Source: Paenibacillus gallinarum (GTDB lineage Bacteria > Bacillota > Bacilli > Paenibacillales > Paenibacillaceae). Taken from it: DNA of 64,000 nt. The translations under genes were made by a program, and so were the position numbers. The DNA is taken from positions 62,001 through 126,000 of the forward strand of contig NZ_JACSQL010000008.1 of assembly GCF_014836635.1 (NCBI RefSeq). Reading direction: 5' to 3'. How positions within the stretch are numbered: position 1 is the stretch's first letter; each line of letters opens with the position of its first letter. Under the pieces are notes generated by a model. The model was not told the DNA's origin. It ran no database searches and saw only the letters and a program-made list of their open reading frames with translations. This document shows, one piece after another, positions 52,801 through 61,971 of this stretch.

Positions 52801-53532
52801 TTGAAAGGAGTAATCCTTGCAGGAGGAACGGGAACACGTCTTCGTCCGCTTACCCTGTATTTAAATAAACATCTGCTGCCAGTCGGGAAGTATCCTATGA
52901 TTGTGTACGGAATTGAATCTTTGCGTAAAGCAGGAATAAAAGAAATTTTTATGGTCATCAGCAAGCAGTCTTCAGGTCTATACACTGACTTTTTAGGCAG
53001 CGGAGAAGCTTTTGGCGTGAGTATTACCTACCGAATCCAAGAACAAGCAGGTGGAATCGCTGAAGCGCTAGATCTAGCCAAAGGATTTATTTTGCCAGAG
53101 GAGAAATTCGTCGTACTGCTGGGGGATAACTTGTTCGCAGATGATCTAAGTCCCTATGTTGCATCTTATGCAAAACAACCGAAAGGAACGGCCCGGGTGC
53201 TGCTGAAAGAAGTGGCGGATCTAAGAAGGTACGGCGTCCCTGTATTTGACACGGCGAACAATAAACTTATTTCTCATATTGAAGAAAAACCGGATCAACC
53301 TAAGTCTGGTTATAGTGTAACTGGGTTCTACATGTTCGATGCTTCCGTATTTCAGTTCATCAGCGGACTTGCTCCCTCGGCAAGGGGAGAACTTGAAATT
53401 ACGGACGTGAATAATGCGTATGCCGCAGCAGGAGGGTTAGAGTATGATATTATTCCTGGTTTCTGGAGTGATGCAGGAACGTTTGAATCTTTACAAGAGG
53501 CCACAATAAAAATGAAAGACCTACTGCCATAG
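52801..53532 (+). CDS. Sugar-1-phosphate nucleotidyltransferase (RmlA-like)
   Basis: 243 residues. GGTGTRLRPLT near the N-terminus (nucleotide loop), Lys in NKHLLPVGKYPM, LLGDNLF (metal Asp), HIEEKP, and FWSDAGTFESL close to the end. It couples a sugar phosphate to a nucleoside triphosphate, usually dTTP plus glucose-1-phosphate. It would provide the activated donor for the surrounding transferases. TTG start with GAAGGAGGG upstream, 2 bases after the previous stop. Other rml genes are not in the window. Confidence 0.88.
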   Translation: MKGVILAGGTGTRLRPLTLYLNKHLLPVGKYPMIVYGIESLRKAGIKEIFMVISKQSSGLYTDFLGSGEAFGVSITYRIQEQAGGIAEALDLAKGFILPEEKFVVLLGDNLFADDLSPYVASYAKQPKGTARVLLKEVADLRRYGVPVFDTANNKLISHIEEKPDQPKSGYSVTGFYMFDASVFQFISGLAPSARGELEITDVNNAYAAAGGLEYDIIPGFWSDAGTFESLQEATIKMKDLLP

Positions 53533-53546
53533 GAGAGTGGTCTATA

Positions 53547-54584
53547 ATGAGTCGCAAGCAAGTCTCCAAACATAAGAAAGGGAGTCGTTCCTATAAAACT
53601 TTCTCCGGATCCAAGTCCAGAACGAGAGGGAAAGGTAGCTTTCGTGGCTCCAGATCAACCTCTGCGGGCTCGAAGCGCCATCGTAAGGTTCCTAAACAGC
53701 CGGCTGACAAGCAGATAGCAAAAAAGAGGCAGAAGGCCGTAATGACTGAATCCAGGAATCAACCTCCTCTTCATTCCTTATATAGAGAAGGACTTTATTC
53801 AGGTGGTGAAGCCCTCGTAGAGAAATGGATGCCTGACGGGATGCTGCTGCCGGATGTCACTTGCGAAGATATAATCCAGGCAGGACTTGAATATTATCGT
53901 TCTCATATGTTGCAGCTTGCAGGCACCTCGGAGATTAGAGATCTCTTGTGGACCGCAATCGTTGAGAAGAGGCCGCTATCGCTGGTAAGGCTTGGTGATG
54001 GGGAGCTGCTAAGTCTTGCTTATGATACAGTGATGTCTCCAGCAGAAGTCGATGAGTTAGGGGCATTCCTACCCTATGCTGGAGTGCCTGTACCTGATGC
54101 TTCTGTACAGATATCCTTAATAGATGCGATCAAAACTGCTGATTATATCGGGGTGCCTGTATCACGCAAACCAGCTTTTCAGATGCTGATGTTTCGTTTA
54201 TTCAAGCATTACCAGCTGCCTATCAGAGAAATGAGACTCACGACTTCTACTATAAACTATAGCCTATATCACACAGGGTATATGATACCGCTTCTGTACG
54301 GAAGGCGTATACTACTCATCGGGAACAAAGCCGTAAGTGCAGCGCAGGTCCTGCGGGGAAAAGGAATTAATGTGACCGGTACAATCTATCCGGTCTCTGA
54401 TTTTTCTGGCATTGACCAGGTTCTTGCTTCCTGTTCGAAATACGAATATGATATTGCACTTGTAGCTGCGGGTGTTCCAGCTGTCGTTATCTGTCAGCGA
54501 ATTGCATCAACGTACGGAAAGGTTGCTATTGATATAGGTCATGTTGTGGATGAAATGATAAATAATGAAGCAGCACCTGGCTGA
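53547..54584 (+). CDS. GT-D-fold glycosyltransferase-like protein with long basic tail
   Basis: 345 residues. Residues 1-66 are Lys/Arg/Ser/Gly-rich and low complexity. The core carries SLVRLGDGELLSLAYD (LVRLGDGE at 146-153), which resembles the RxGDGE motif of the GT-D (DUF1792) domain, known as an added glycosyltransferase domain in streptococcal adhesin glycosylation; here it is separate from GT-A. Later GVPVSRKPAFQ and LLIGNKA fit the Rossmann half. AGGAGAG precedes the ATG. Catalysis is inferred only from the motif. Confidence 0.75.
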   Translation: MSRKQVSKHKKGSRSYKTFSGSKSRTRGKGSFRGSRSTSAGSKRHRKVPKQPADKQIAKKRQKAVMTESRNQPPLHSLYREGLYSGGEALVEKWMPDGMLLPDVTCEDIIQAGLEYYRSHMLQLAGTSEIRDLLWTAIVEKRPLSLVRLGDGELLSLAYDTVMSPAEVDELGAFLPYAGVPVPDASVQISLIDAIKTADYIGVPVSRKPAFQMLMFRLFKHYQLPIREMRLTTSTINYSLYHTGYMIPLLYGRRILLIGNKAVSAAQVLRGKGINVTGTIYPVSDFSGIDQVLASCSKYEYDIALVAAGVPAVVICQRIASTYGKVAIDIGHVVDEMINNEAAPG

Positions 54585-54600
54585 TAAAAGGGGAATTCGT

Positions 54601-56013
54601 ATGAAAAAAACCTTCAGCAAGAAAGGGACCATCTCTAGAAAAAGGAAGCAAAAACAAGGAGGATCAGTCGCACAGCCATCCAACCCTGCTTATCAAGACG
54701 GATACCGGTTGGGCTATGAAGAGGGCTTAAATGCGGGGACAGTATCATACGGGAATTACATGGATGGAACCAGTATTGTTATTCCTACATTTAACCAGGT
54801 CGCTTATCTTAAAGAATGTATTAACAGCATAAAGGCAAACACCGACGTGCCATACGAGATTATTGTCGTGGACAATGCGTCAAGTGATGGCACAGCAGCT
54901 TATTTACGGAATCAAAAATCAGGGATACGCTATACAATTCTTGAAGAAAACCGCGGGTTTTCAGGGGGAATTAATTACGGGCTGATGATGGCACGAGGCA
55001 AATATATTGTCATGCTGAACAATGATACAGTGGTAACAAAAGGGTGGTTAACTCATATGCTCCATTGTTTACAGAGCGATGAGCAGATCGCAGCAGTGGG
55101 CCCTGTCACGAATTACATTGGTGGAGACCAGCAGATTGATGTGCCTTATCAGCGGATACAGGACATGTGGGCATTTGCGGAAAGATACAGTATCCCCGAT
55201 CCTTCTCAGTGGCGGATAACAGACAGGCTTGTGGGATTCTGTCTATTGTTTCGGCGTGAGCTCATATCAGAAGTCGGCTATTTGGATGAAGGATATCGCA
55301 TCGGAAACTATGAAGATGAAGATTGGAACATTCGTATTCACTTACTAAACCGAAAATTAGCTGTGGCGGGAGACAGTTTTATTCATCATTATGGCAGTGT
55401 AAGTATGAAGAAGCTTGCAGATCAGTTCGTTCAGACGAATGATCGTAATGCGAAGTTTTATGCAGACAAGTGGGGAAATCCCCATGATCTTGTTCAGAGT
55501 ACAAAAGAAATACTGCGAACAGAAAACACTCCTGAAATAAATAAATATGCCTACCATCTCTACCCAAACTATCGCTGGATTCAGAGTGCAGCAGGGAGTC
55601 TATACTGGTTAGCTGATGGACAGAAACATCGGGTAAGCTATGGTGGAGAAGAGGCTGACTATCATCTGTTTCGAAAGAGGGCTGTCACTTTATCAAGACC
55701 GGAGCTTCGTCAGATTCCGACTGGGGTGGACATTACGGCAAGCTCTGAACAAGAGGTCGCTGGTATGATGAGGCTGCAAAACTACACTTTTGGCTTACCC
55801 GAAGGAAGTATCATCGCGGAGAACTCCCTGAATGAGAATTCGGAATTGTTTCAACTGTGTCAAGGAAAGCGAAGACCATTCGTGACCAGGTATGCTGCGG
55901 AGTGCTGGTTGAACGATACGGATATCATTCATATCCTTAGCAGCCAAATCATTCATACCTTACCGCTGGGACTGCCCTTAATTGCACCCTCTGTGATGTA
56001 TCATTCACTATAG
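54601..56013 (+). CDS. Family 2 glycosyltransferase with basic N-terminus and C-terminal tandem repeat
   Basis: 470 residues. A short basic tail (1-20), a Tyr/Gly stretch with GYxxGYxxG (31-46), the GT-A domain (58-290: IPTFNQ, IIVVDNASSDGT, GFSGGINYG, MLNNDTVV, EDEDWNIRIHLL), and a C-terminal part of about 150 residues. The latter holds two copies of a 45-residue repeat (334-378 and 416-460) with L-x2-(D/Q)G-x-(K/R)-R-x-V...L-x2-(I/L)P-x-G. The repeat resembles repeats found at the C-termini of some secreted bacterial proteins, by pattern only. AAAGGGG precedes ATG 54601; it overlaps nothing, starting 16 bases after the previous stop. Confidence 0.83.
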   Translation: MKKTFSKKGTISRKRKQKQGGSVAQPSNPAYQDGYRLGYEEGLNAGTVSYGNYMDGTSIVIPTFNQVAYLKECINSIKANTDVPYEIIVVDNASSDGTAAYLRNQKSGIRYTILEENRGFSGGINYGLMMARGKYIVMLNNDTVVTKGWLTHMLHCLQSDEQIAAVGPVTNYIGGDQQIDVPYQRIQDMWAFAERYSIPDPSQWRITDRLVGFCLLFRRELISEVGYLDEGYRIGNYEDEDWNIRIHLLNRKLAVAGDSFIHHYGSVSMKKLADQFVQTNDRNAKFYADKWGNPHDLVQSTKEILRTENTPEINKYAYHLYPNYRWIQSAAGSLYWLADGQKHRVSYGGEEADYHLFRKRAVTLSRPELRQIPTGVDITASSEQEVAGMMRLQNYTFGLPEGSIIAENSLNENSELFQLCQGKRRPFVTRYAAECWLNDTDIIHILSSQIIHTLPLGLPLIAPSVMYHSL

Positions 56014-56027
56014 AACATGCGCAAGAA

Positions 56028-56067
56028 CCTTCTGCTTATCTCTATGATTCTTTTGAGAGGCAGAAGG
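56028..56067. other. Inverted repeat after the glycosyltransferase cluster
   Basis: CCTTCTGC (56028-56035) and GCAGAAGG (56060-56067) form an 8-bp stem with an inner CTCT/AGAG. No T run follows, so it is a weak or factor-dependent terminator, or an RNA-stabilising end. Confidence 0.4.
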
Positions 56068-56148
56068 GTAAACTTGATTAAAGTTCTACATATGGATTAC
56101 TATTTCTAGAAAAGAAAATACATTTATTTCTGTATATAAGGAGACTTC

Positions 56149-56766
56149 ATGAATCTGATTGATGTAGTAGAAAGATTGTTCGATCAATACGGGTACTATG
56201 TATTACTTATTGGGCTGCCCTTAGATTTTATTGCTTTGCCCATTCCTCCGGGTAATAGTACGTTAACATATACGGGATATTTAGTATATCTAGGTCTGCT
56301 GCACTGGCTTCCTGCTTATTTATTTGCCCTGGCAGGTGCAATTCTAGGTGTTACGATTACATATAGCATTGGTTATCGGTTTGGAACTCCGCTTGTAGAT
56401 CGGTTTGGAAAATGGCTGTCTATTCATCCTGAGTTCTTAGAGAAGACAAGGAAACGATATGATAAATATGGGGACAAGCTGTTGCTCTACGTCTTTTTTG
56501 TTCCTGGCGTGAGACAATTTATTGGCTATTTCATCGGTATTATTCGCCTCCCTTACCGTACAGTAGTAACGTACGCTTATGCAGGCACAGCCATCTGGGT
56601 CACTGTATTTTTCTCTATTGGTTACGTGTTTGGTGAACAGTGGAAGCAAGTGTTTCAGATCGTTGAACGTTCGCTGACCCGGACGCTTATTTTGCTTGGA
56701 GTCGTATTTGTACTGTATCAGCTCATTCGCTGGATCATTCGCCGATCGAATAAACGAAAATCATAG
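56149..56766 (+). CDS. DedA-family membrane protein
   Basis: 205 residues. DedA/VTT features: GLPLDFIALPIPPGNSTLT early, GAILGVTITYSIGYRFG, FVPGVRQFIGYFIGI with the conserved Arg, and basic C-terminal end. Members flip phospholipids or undecaprenyl phosphate and help envelope maintenance. A role in carrier recycling for the preceding glycan cluster is conceivable but unproven. AAGGAG precedes the ATG. Confidence 0.88.
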   Translation: MNLIDVVERLFDQYGYYVLLIGLPLDFIALPIPPGNSTLTYTGYLVYLGLLHWLPAYLFALAGAILGVTITYSIGYRFGTPLVDRFGKWLSIHPEFLEKTRKRYDKYGDKLLLYVFFVPGVRQFIGYFIGIIRLPYRTVVTYAYAGTAIWVTVFFSIGYVFGEQWKQVFQIVERSLTRTLILLGVVFVLYQLIRWIIRRSNKRKS

Positions 56767-56834
56767 TCTAGGCAAATAAAACACTTGGATTTTTAGGTAA
56801 TAATTGTAATTACGATGCGAAAATGTGATATATT

Positions 56835-56848
56835 ACAATAAATATTGT
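56835..56848. promoter_or_regulatory. Inverted repeat upstream of the two-component operon
   Basis: ACAATA-AA-TATTGT, a perfect 6-bp dyad, 72 bp before the first regulator gene, in AT-rich DNA. Candidate operator; no clear -35/-10 pair was agreed. Confidence 0.35.
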
Positions 56849-56919
56849 TGTTTTAGCAAGTATTTACATTCGCTTTCGAACACCGTGCAAGCTGCATTCA
56901 AAGGAAGGAGGAAGCAAGT

Positions 56920-58446
56920 ATGATGAATGTTTTATTGGTGGATGATGAGCCATGGGTGCTGGAGGGCTTGCGAACCATGGTGAATTGGGACAAATATGGA
57001 TTTCAAATCTGCGGAGAGGTCGAGAACGGAAATGCTGCCTGGTCCTTAATTGAAGATCTTCAGCCGGATCTGGTGCTTACAGATATTCATATGCCTTCCC
57101 TGAGTGGTCTCGAACTGATTGACCGTTCTATGCAGGAGCTGGCTAAGCCGCCGAGATTCGTCATATTAAGCGGATATGATAGCTTTGAATATGCGAAAAC
57201 AGCGCTTGAACAGCGTGTTGAGGATTACTTGCTTAAACCCATTGATGAAGTTGAGATTGAAAATGTTTTAGAACAGATCAGCCGTAAAATTCAGGAAGAG
57301 CAGGCTTTCGAGGATGTGCATCAGCGCGAGCATGCTTTGTATGTAAATAGCTTGTTCAATCGACTGCTCCAGGGCGAAGATTGCAGCATACTAAAAACGG
57401 AAGTAGAAGCGATGCTGCAAATGAAAGGCCATGAGAATATCGCCTGCCTTTTAATTGAGACGGATACTTATGAGGAAGACATAAAATCGCAGGTTCGTAG
57501 CCTAACGGGTGCTTATCGCGCGGAGCTCTTCACAGATGCGGAAGGAAGAGTAGGAGTATTCTCTGCGATGAAAGAACCATCCCAGGAGCGGATGGAGATG
57601 CTCGGAAGAGAACTCTATGAGCTATACTCCGGTCATACGCAAATGACGATGGCACTCGGACATCATCCAGGCGGAGTAGAGGCTACGAAGCAGGCCTACG
57701 AAAAAGCATTATTTGCACTTAAATGGAAGCGCTATCAAAGAGAAGATGGCATTATTCATTATGAGGATCTACCACCAAATGAGGGTATGACGAGTGTGAA
57801 TCAAAAAGCGTTGACGACTCTGATGGAAACGATTATGTCCGGTGAACAGGGAAAATTGGAAAGAGCAGTGCAAGATTTGCTTACTAACTCTAATTCTGGG
57901 GTGCCTGTATCGGATATTGAATATGCCCGGGTTCAATTACTTGCACTCGAAATGGGTGTTCGTAAGCAGTTGAAGGAGCTGGATGGAGATGTGGATCACT
58001 TTATGCAGGACATGGAAAATACGCTGGGTCTTACTACCGGAATTAGCTCCTATTCTGCGTTTCGGAAATATGCGCTCGATTTAACTCAGAACGCTATGAA
58101 AATGCTGAAGGAGCTACGGAAAGAAAAGGAGTTTAGCACGATTTTTCATGTAGTGCAGTACGTTAATCAGGAGTTTCGAGAGAAATTGCAACTACAGGAG
58201 CTTGCACAAAAATTTCATATGAATGCTAACTATTTGGGGCAAGCATTCAAACAGCAGACCGGCAAGTCCTTTCGAGAGTATCTAAATGACAAACGAATGG
58301 AGGAAGCAAAGCGATTGTTGCGTCAGAGTCGTTTCAACATTGCTGAGGTTTCATTGAATTCAGGGTATCCCAATGTTGACTATTTTGTCAGTCAGTTCAA
58401 ACGAATGACCGGGATGGCACCTTCTGCATATCGAAAGCAACGATGA
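56920..58446 (+). CDS. YesN-type response regulator with AraC DNA-binding domain
   Basis: 508 residues. Receiver domain 1-125 with acidic pocket Asp9-Asp10, phosphoacceptor Asp55 in VLTDIHMP, and Lys107 in LLKPID. A long middle domain (about 130-400) is shared by this family, and two AraC helix-turn-helix units close the chain (LQELAQKFHMNANYLGQAFKQ, IAEVSLNSGYPNVDYFVSQFKRMTG). It probably activates the nearby sugar-uptake genes. GAAGGAGG precedes the ATG. The histidine kinase follows. Confidence 0.92.
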   Translation: MMNVLLVDDEPWVLEGLRTMVNWDKYGFQICGEVENGNAAWSLIEDLQPDLVLTDIHMPSLSGLELIDRSMQELAKPPRFVILSGYDSFEYAKTALEQRVEDYLLKPIDEVEIENVLEQISRKIQEEQAFEDVHQREHALYVNSLFNRLLQGEDCSILKTEVEAMLQMKGHENIACLLIETDTYEEDIKSQVRSLTGAYRAELFTDAEGRVGVFSAMKEPSQERMEMLGRELYELYSGHTQMTMALGHHPGGVEATKQAYEKALFALKWKRYQREDGIIHYEDLPPNEGMTSVNQKALTTLMETIMSGEQGKLERAVQDLLTNSNSGVPVSDIEYARVQLLALEMGVRKQLKELDGDVDHFMQDMENTLGLTTGISSYSAFRKYALDLTQNAMKMLKELRKEKEFSTIFHVVQYVNQEFREKLQLQELAQKFHMNANYLGQAFKQQTGKSFREYLNDKRMEEAKRLLRQSRFNIAEVSLNSGYPNVDYFVSQFKRMTGMAPSAYRKQR

Positions 58447-58489
58447 TGACGATTTGATAAGTAACAAATGGAGGATGGCGATAACAACC

Positions 58490-60313
58490 ATGTTTAAGAA
58501 ATTTCGATTTCGCGGCATCGTGAACGATATTCCTTTGAACTATAAGTTTATGCTGATCTATATTATTGGGATTTTGCTTCCCATCATCGTGAGTAATTCT
58601 CTGTTCATGGATCGGATGTCTGGGCTGATTAAGGAACGGGAAGAGCAAAATTTACAAATATCCCTGGAGCGGGCAAGAAAGGACATCCATACGATGATTG
58701 ATGGCGGTGTTGCTGTCAGTCATGCCTTGATCACAGACAAGCTGTTGTCTGAATCCATGGACCGGCAGTACAACGGCCAATTAGATTTCTACAGGACGCT
58801 TGATGAGCAGCTTCGTCACCGAGTGACCTCTTATATTCCTGTAAATAACCAAATTCAGCGAATTGGTATTTACACGGACAATCCAACCATCGTGCCTGGC
58901 GGCGATTATTACTATCTGGATAGTTCGGTGCGTTTAAGCAACTGGTTTAAGGCTTGGGAAGCGGTGGGAGAACCTCTGCAAGTGGTCGCTTACCGCGATC
59001 AGGCAGCCAATGATCGGGCTACGACCTCGTCTTATTTTAGCGTTATTGAAAAAATGGACTATTACTATGCGGACAATGCTTATCAGAAGCTAGTGCGCAT
59101 TGATTTTTACCTGAATCGGTTTTACGACGTGATCGCGAGAGAAGAAAGCTCGCTTGATCTGTATCTAGTCAACGCCCAAAATCAAATTATCGTGTCTGCA
59201 AATGACAAGTACCAGGGCGAGATGGGCAGCGATTATGCGTTGTTTGATACGAGCAAAACAATAGAGCAGGACTTACATATTGTTCCGATTGGCAATGCCA
59301 GCTATGTGAAGGGATGGAAACTGATTGGCGTGCCTCAGGAAACGCGTACGAAACAAGCGATGCTGTCCATGCAGCTTTATTTTGGCATGCTCGCAGGCAT
59401 CATTACTTTGATTACCTCGATTTTCATATATATTATGCTGCGTTCGTATAATTACCGAGTGAAACGGCTATCCAGACATATGCAAAAGGTGGGGAATGAG
59501 AAATTTGATCTGATCAACATCGATGGTGGACAAGACGAGATCGGTGATTTGATCCGAAATTTCAATATGATGACCGCTCAGATCCATTCCTTGATTAACA
59601 ATGTGTACAAGCTTGAAATTCAGCAACGAAGTTTAGAGGCTGAGCGTATTCGTGCTGAGCTTAATTTGTTGCAAAGCCAAATGAATCCCCATTTTTTATT
59701 TAATACATTGAATGCGCTGCTAGTGGTTAGTACCAAGAACAATTATGTGGATGTTAAGGACATTATCAAAGACCTGTCCAAGCTGCTTCGTCGTCTGTTG
59801 AATTGGAAGGATGATTTGGTCACCTTGGAGGAGGAAATGAGTTTTACAGTAATGTACCTGGGGATCGAGAAATTCCGTTTTCGGGACAAGTTTGAATATT
59901 ATATTGAAATCAGTGAAGAGGCGCGGCGCTATAAAATACCAAAAATGAGTATTCAGCAATTGGCAGAAAATGCTTGCAAACATGGGATACAAGCCACTCC
60001 GGGACTTGGTTATGTGAAGATCCGAGCTGAAATCATGGGCGATTGCCTGCGTATCGTTGTATCTGATAATGGCAAGGGCATGGATAAAGAACGGCTGCAA
60101 GAGGTGATGTACCATATGCGGAGCAAAGAGGAAAGTGGAGGAAGTAACATTGGCATGCGGAACGTTTATCGCCGTCTCGAATTGTATTATGACGATAAAG
60201 TAAATTTTAGAATTGTGAGTAAATTGGGTGAAGGGACCGAGGTGTCCTTTGAAATTCCTCTACAGCTGCTTGAGAGTCAAGGTGGAGAAGGAGGCAGAGA
60301 CAATGACATTTAA
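58490..60313 (+). CDS. YesM-type sensor histidine kinase
   Basis: 607 residues from ATG 58490. Two membrane segments (about 18-38 and 290-320) enclose a large external sensor domain, then HAMP, then a His-kinase domain with phosphoacceptor His401 in NPHFLFN and ATP-binding boxes AENACKHG, DNGKGMD and SNIGMRNV. The start is uncertain: TTG 58454 has no ribosome site, ATG 58475 abuts GGAGG, and ATG 58490 is 15 bases from it. The 3' end overlaps the second regulator by 11 bp. Probably senses an extracellular sugar or the binding protein. Confidence 0.9.
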   Translation: MFKKFRFRGIVNDIPLNYKFMLIYIIGILLPIIVSNSLFMDRMSGLIKEREEQNLQISLERARKDIHTMIDGGVAVSHALITDKLLSESMDRQYNGQLDFYRTLDEQLRHRVTSYIPVNNQIQRIGIYTDNPTIVPGGDYYYLDSSVRLSNWFKAWEAVGEPLQVVAYRDQAANDRATTSSYFSVIEKMDYYYADNAYQKLVRIDFYLNRFYDVIAREESSLDLYLVNAQNQIIVSANDKYQGEMGSDYALFDTSKTIEQDLHIVPIGNASYVKGWKLIGVPQETRTKQAMLSMQLYFGMLAGIITLITSIFIYIMLRSYNYRVKRLSRHMQKVGNEKFDLINIDGGQDEIGDLIRNFNMMTAQIHSLINNVYKLEIQQRSLEAERIRAELNLLQSQMNPHFLFNTLNALLVVSTKNNYVDVKDIIKDLSKLLRRLLNWKDDLVTLEEEMSFTVMYLGIEKFRFRDKFEYYIEISEEARRYKIPKMSIQQLAENACKHGIQATPGLGYVKIRAEIMGDCLRIVVSDNGKGMDKERLQEVMYHMRSKEESGGSNIGMRNVYRRLELYYDDKVNFRIVSKLGEGTEVSFEIPLQLLESQGGEGGRDNDI

Positions 60314-61844
60314 AGTGCTGCTGATTGATGATGAGCCATGGGCGCTCGAGGGCTTGCAGCTCTGGATTCCCTGGGAACAGCTTGGATTTGAAATATGCGG
60401 TGTCTGTGAGAATGGGGCAGAAGGACTTAAACGGATGGAGGAACGGAAGCCTGATCTCGTCATGGTCGATATCCATATGCCAGTTATGGATGGACTAGAA
60501 ATGATCGAGGAGTGGCGGCGCAGAGGTAACGGGACGACTAAATTCATTATTATAACGGGGTACAGTGATTTCGACTATGCAAGAAAAGCACTTAAATTTC
60601 GAGTGTCCCGTTATTTGCTCAAACCTCTTGATGAGGATCAGGCAGTGTTCGAAATTCGTGCGGTAGTAAAGGAACTCATCAAGGAGCAGGAACAGCTTCA
60701 TATTGGACAAGTCGTACAGAGAGAGCACGAGATTTTGTCGATAAAGGAGGCGCTCATGGGGAAAGAGTTATCCATAGAAGCGAATCAGGTTATAGAGTCT
60801 CTCTCCCCGTCCGCCGAAGAGTGGAATGTATGCCTGGTTCAGGTGCCCCAAGAGAACGCTGCCCGGTGGATCAGCCTTGCTGCAGATTTTCTAAACAAAT
60901 GGGATACCGTTTATATGGTTCGTTTGCGAAATAATCTGGTTTCCATTGTATTCGGTGATGCTGCTGCTCATGAAACGAGTGAACCCATCAGAAAACAATT
61001 GGAAATAATGGCTCGCCGTCTGGCGAGCTTTCGTGCATTTATGGCTGCTGGTTCTGCCGTGCCTTCACTGACTCGTATTAGACATTCTCAAATAACGGCA
61101 GAAGAAGCGCTGTTGCATGCCTTTTATGAACAGGAAAATAGTTTTATTTTGGATTATGACAAGCTCAAGGATCAGAACTTTTCTAAGCATTATAACCAGC
61201 TGGAGATACTGGAGCGCATACTGGCAGCATTTCAGCTCATTGATCATGCGGCCTACCGATCTGTCGTCGAGTATATGCAGCAGACCTTCCTTCAAACACG
61301 GGTCCACCCGAATGAAGCTCAGAAATTTGTGATCTATCTTCTTCATGAAATACGGACGTATATGGATAAGCATATATCACAGAATTCAGGGACACTAAAC
61401 CAATTGTTCGAAATTCCTAATCTGGATGAAGCTTCGCTGACCTTTGATGTGCTGATTGGCATGCTGTATTCGTGCGGCCGAGTCTGCTTTGAGCTTTTAC
61501 TTAAGGAGAATCCAGCTGAAGCCCAAGGCATTGTGCAAGATATCAATGATTATATTCATGTGCATTTTCGTGAGGGATTGACCATTAAGATGCTGGCGGA
61601 ACATTTCTTCCTGCATCCGGCCTACTTAGGGCAATTATTAATACGTAAAAATGGGATTGGATTTAATGAAATGCTTCATAATCTGCGGATTGAGGAAGCA
61701 TGCCGTTTACTCCAGATGAATCAATACAAAAATAGTGAAATTTCAGAAAAGGTCGGATATTCAAGTTACCCTCTTTTTTTAAAGCAATTTGAGAAACGGA
61801 TGGACATGTCACCTAATGATTACAAGAAAAATGTCCAAATATAA
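60303..61844 (+). CDS. Second YesN-type response regulator with AraC domain
   Basis: 513 residues. Receiver domain with Asp9-Asp10, phosphoacceptor Asp56 in VMVDIHMP, and Lys in LLKPLD. Middle domain, then AraC units (IKMLAEHFFLHPAYLGQLL and NSEISEKVGYSSYPLFLKQFEKRMDMSP). It is not a simple copy of the first regulator: the receivers align well but the middle regions differ. GAAGGAGG precedes ATG 60303; the longer frame from 60228 lies inside the kinase gene. It is translationally coupled to the kinase. Confidence 0.92.
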   Translation: MTFKVLLIDDEPWALEGLQLWIPWEQLGFEICGVCENGAEGLKRMEERKPDLVMVDIHMPVMDGLEMIEEWRRRGNGTTKFIIITGYSDFDYARKALKFRVSRYLLKPLDEDQAVFEIRAVVKELIKEQEQLHIGQVVQREHEILSIKEALMGKELSIEANQVIESLSPSAEEWNVCLVQVPQENAARWISLAADFLNKWDTVYMVRLRNNLVSIVFGDAAAHETSEPIRKQLEIMARRLASFRAFMAAGSAVPSLTRIRHSQITAEEALLHAFYEQENSFILDYDKLKDQNFSKHYNQLEILERILAAFQLIDHAAYRSVVEYMQQTFLQTRVHPNEAQKFVIYLLHEIRTYMDKHISQNSGTLNQLFEIPNLDEASLTFDVLIGMLYSCGRVCFELLLKENPAEAQGIVQDINDYIHVHFREGLTIKMLAEHFFLHPAYLGQLLIRKNGIGFNEMLHNLRIEEACRLLQMNQYKNSEISEKVGYSSYPLFLKQFEKRMDMSPNDYKKNVQI

Positions 61845-61872
61845 GAAAACCTGTACTTTTCTCGGAAAAAGC

Positions 61873-61940
61873 TATAATTCAGATATAGTTTCCATGACAC
61901 GTTAAATCTATAATGAAATTACGTAATGTAAGGGCTTTCA
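61873..61940 (+). promoter_or_regulatory. Possible -10 and cre-like site before the binding-protein gene
   Basis: TATAAT at 61873-61878 without a convincing -35. At 61927-61940 TGTAAGGGCTTTCA resembles the CcpA site TGAAANCGNTTTCA with two mismatches, one in the central CG, 32 bp before the ATG. Downstream placement would allow road-block catabolite repression. Confidence 0.38.
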
Positions 61941-61971
61941 ACATGGCAAGACCAAAATTTGGAGGTGCTTT

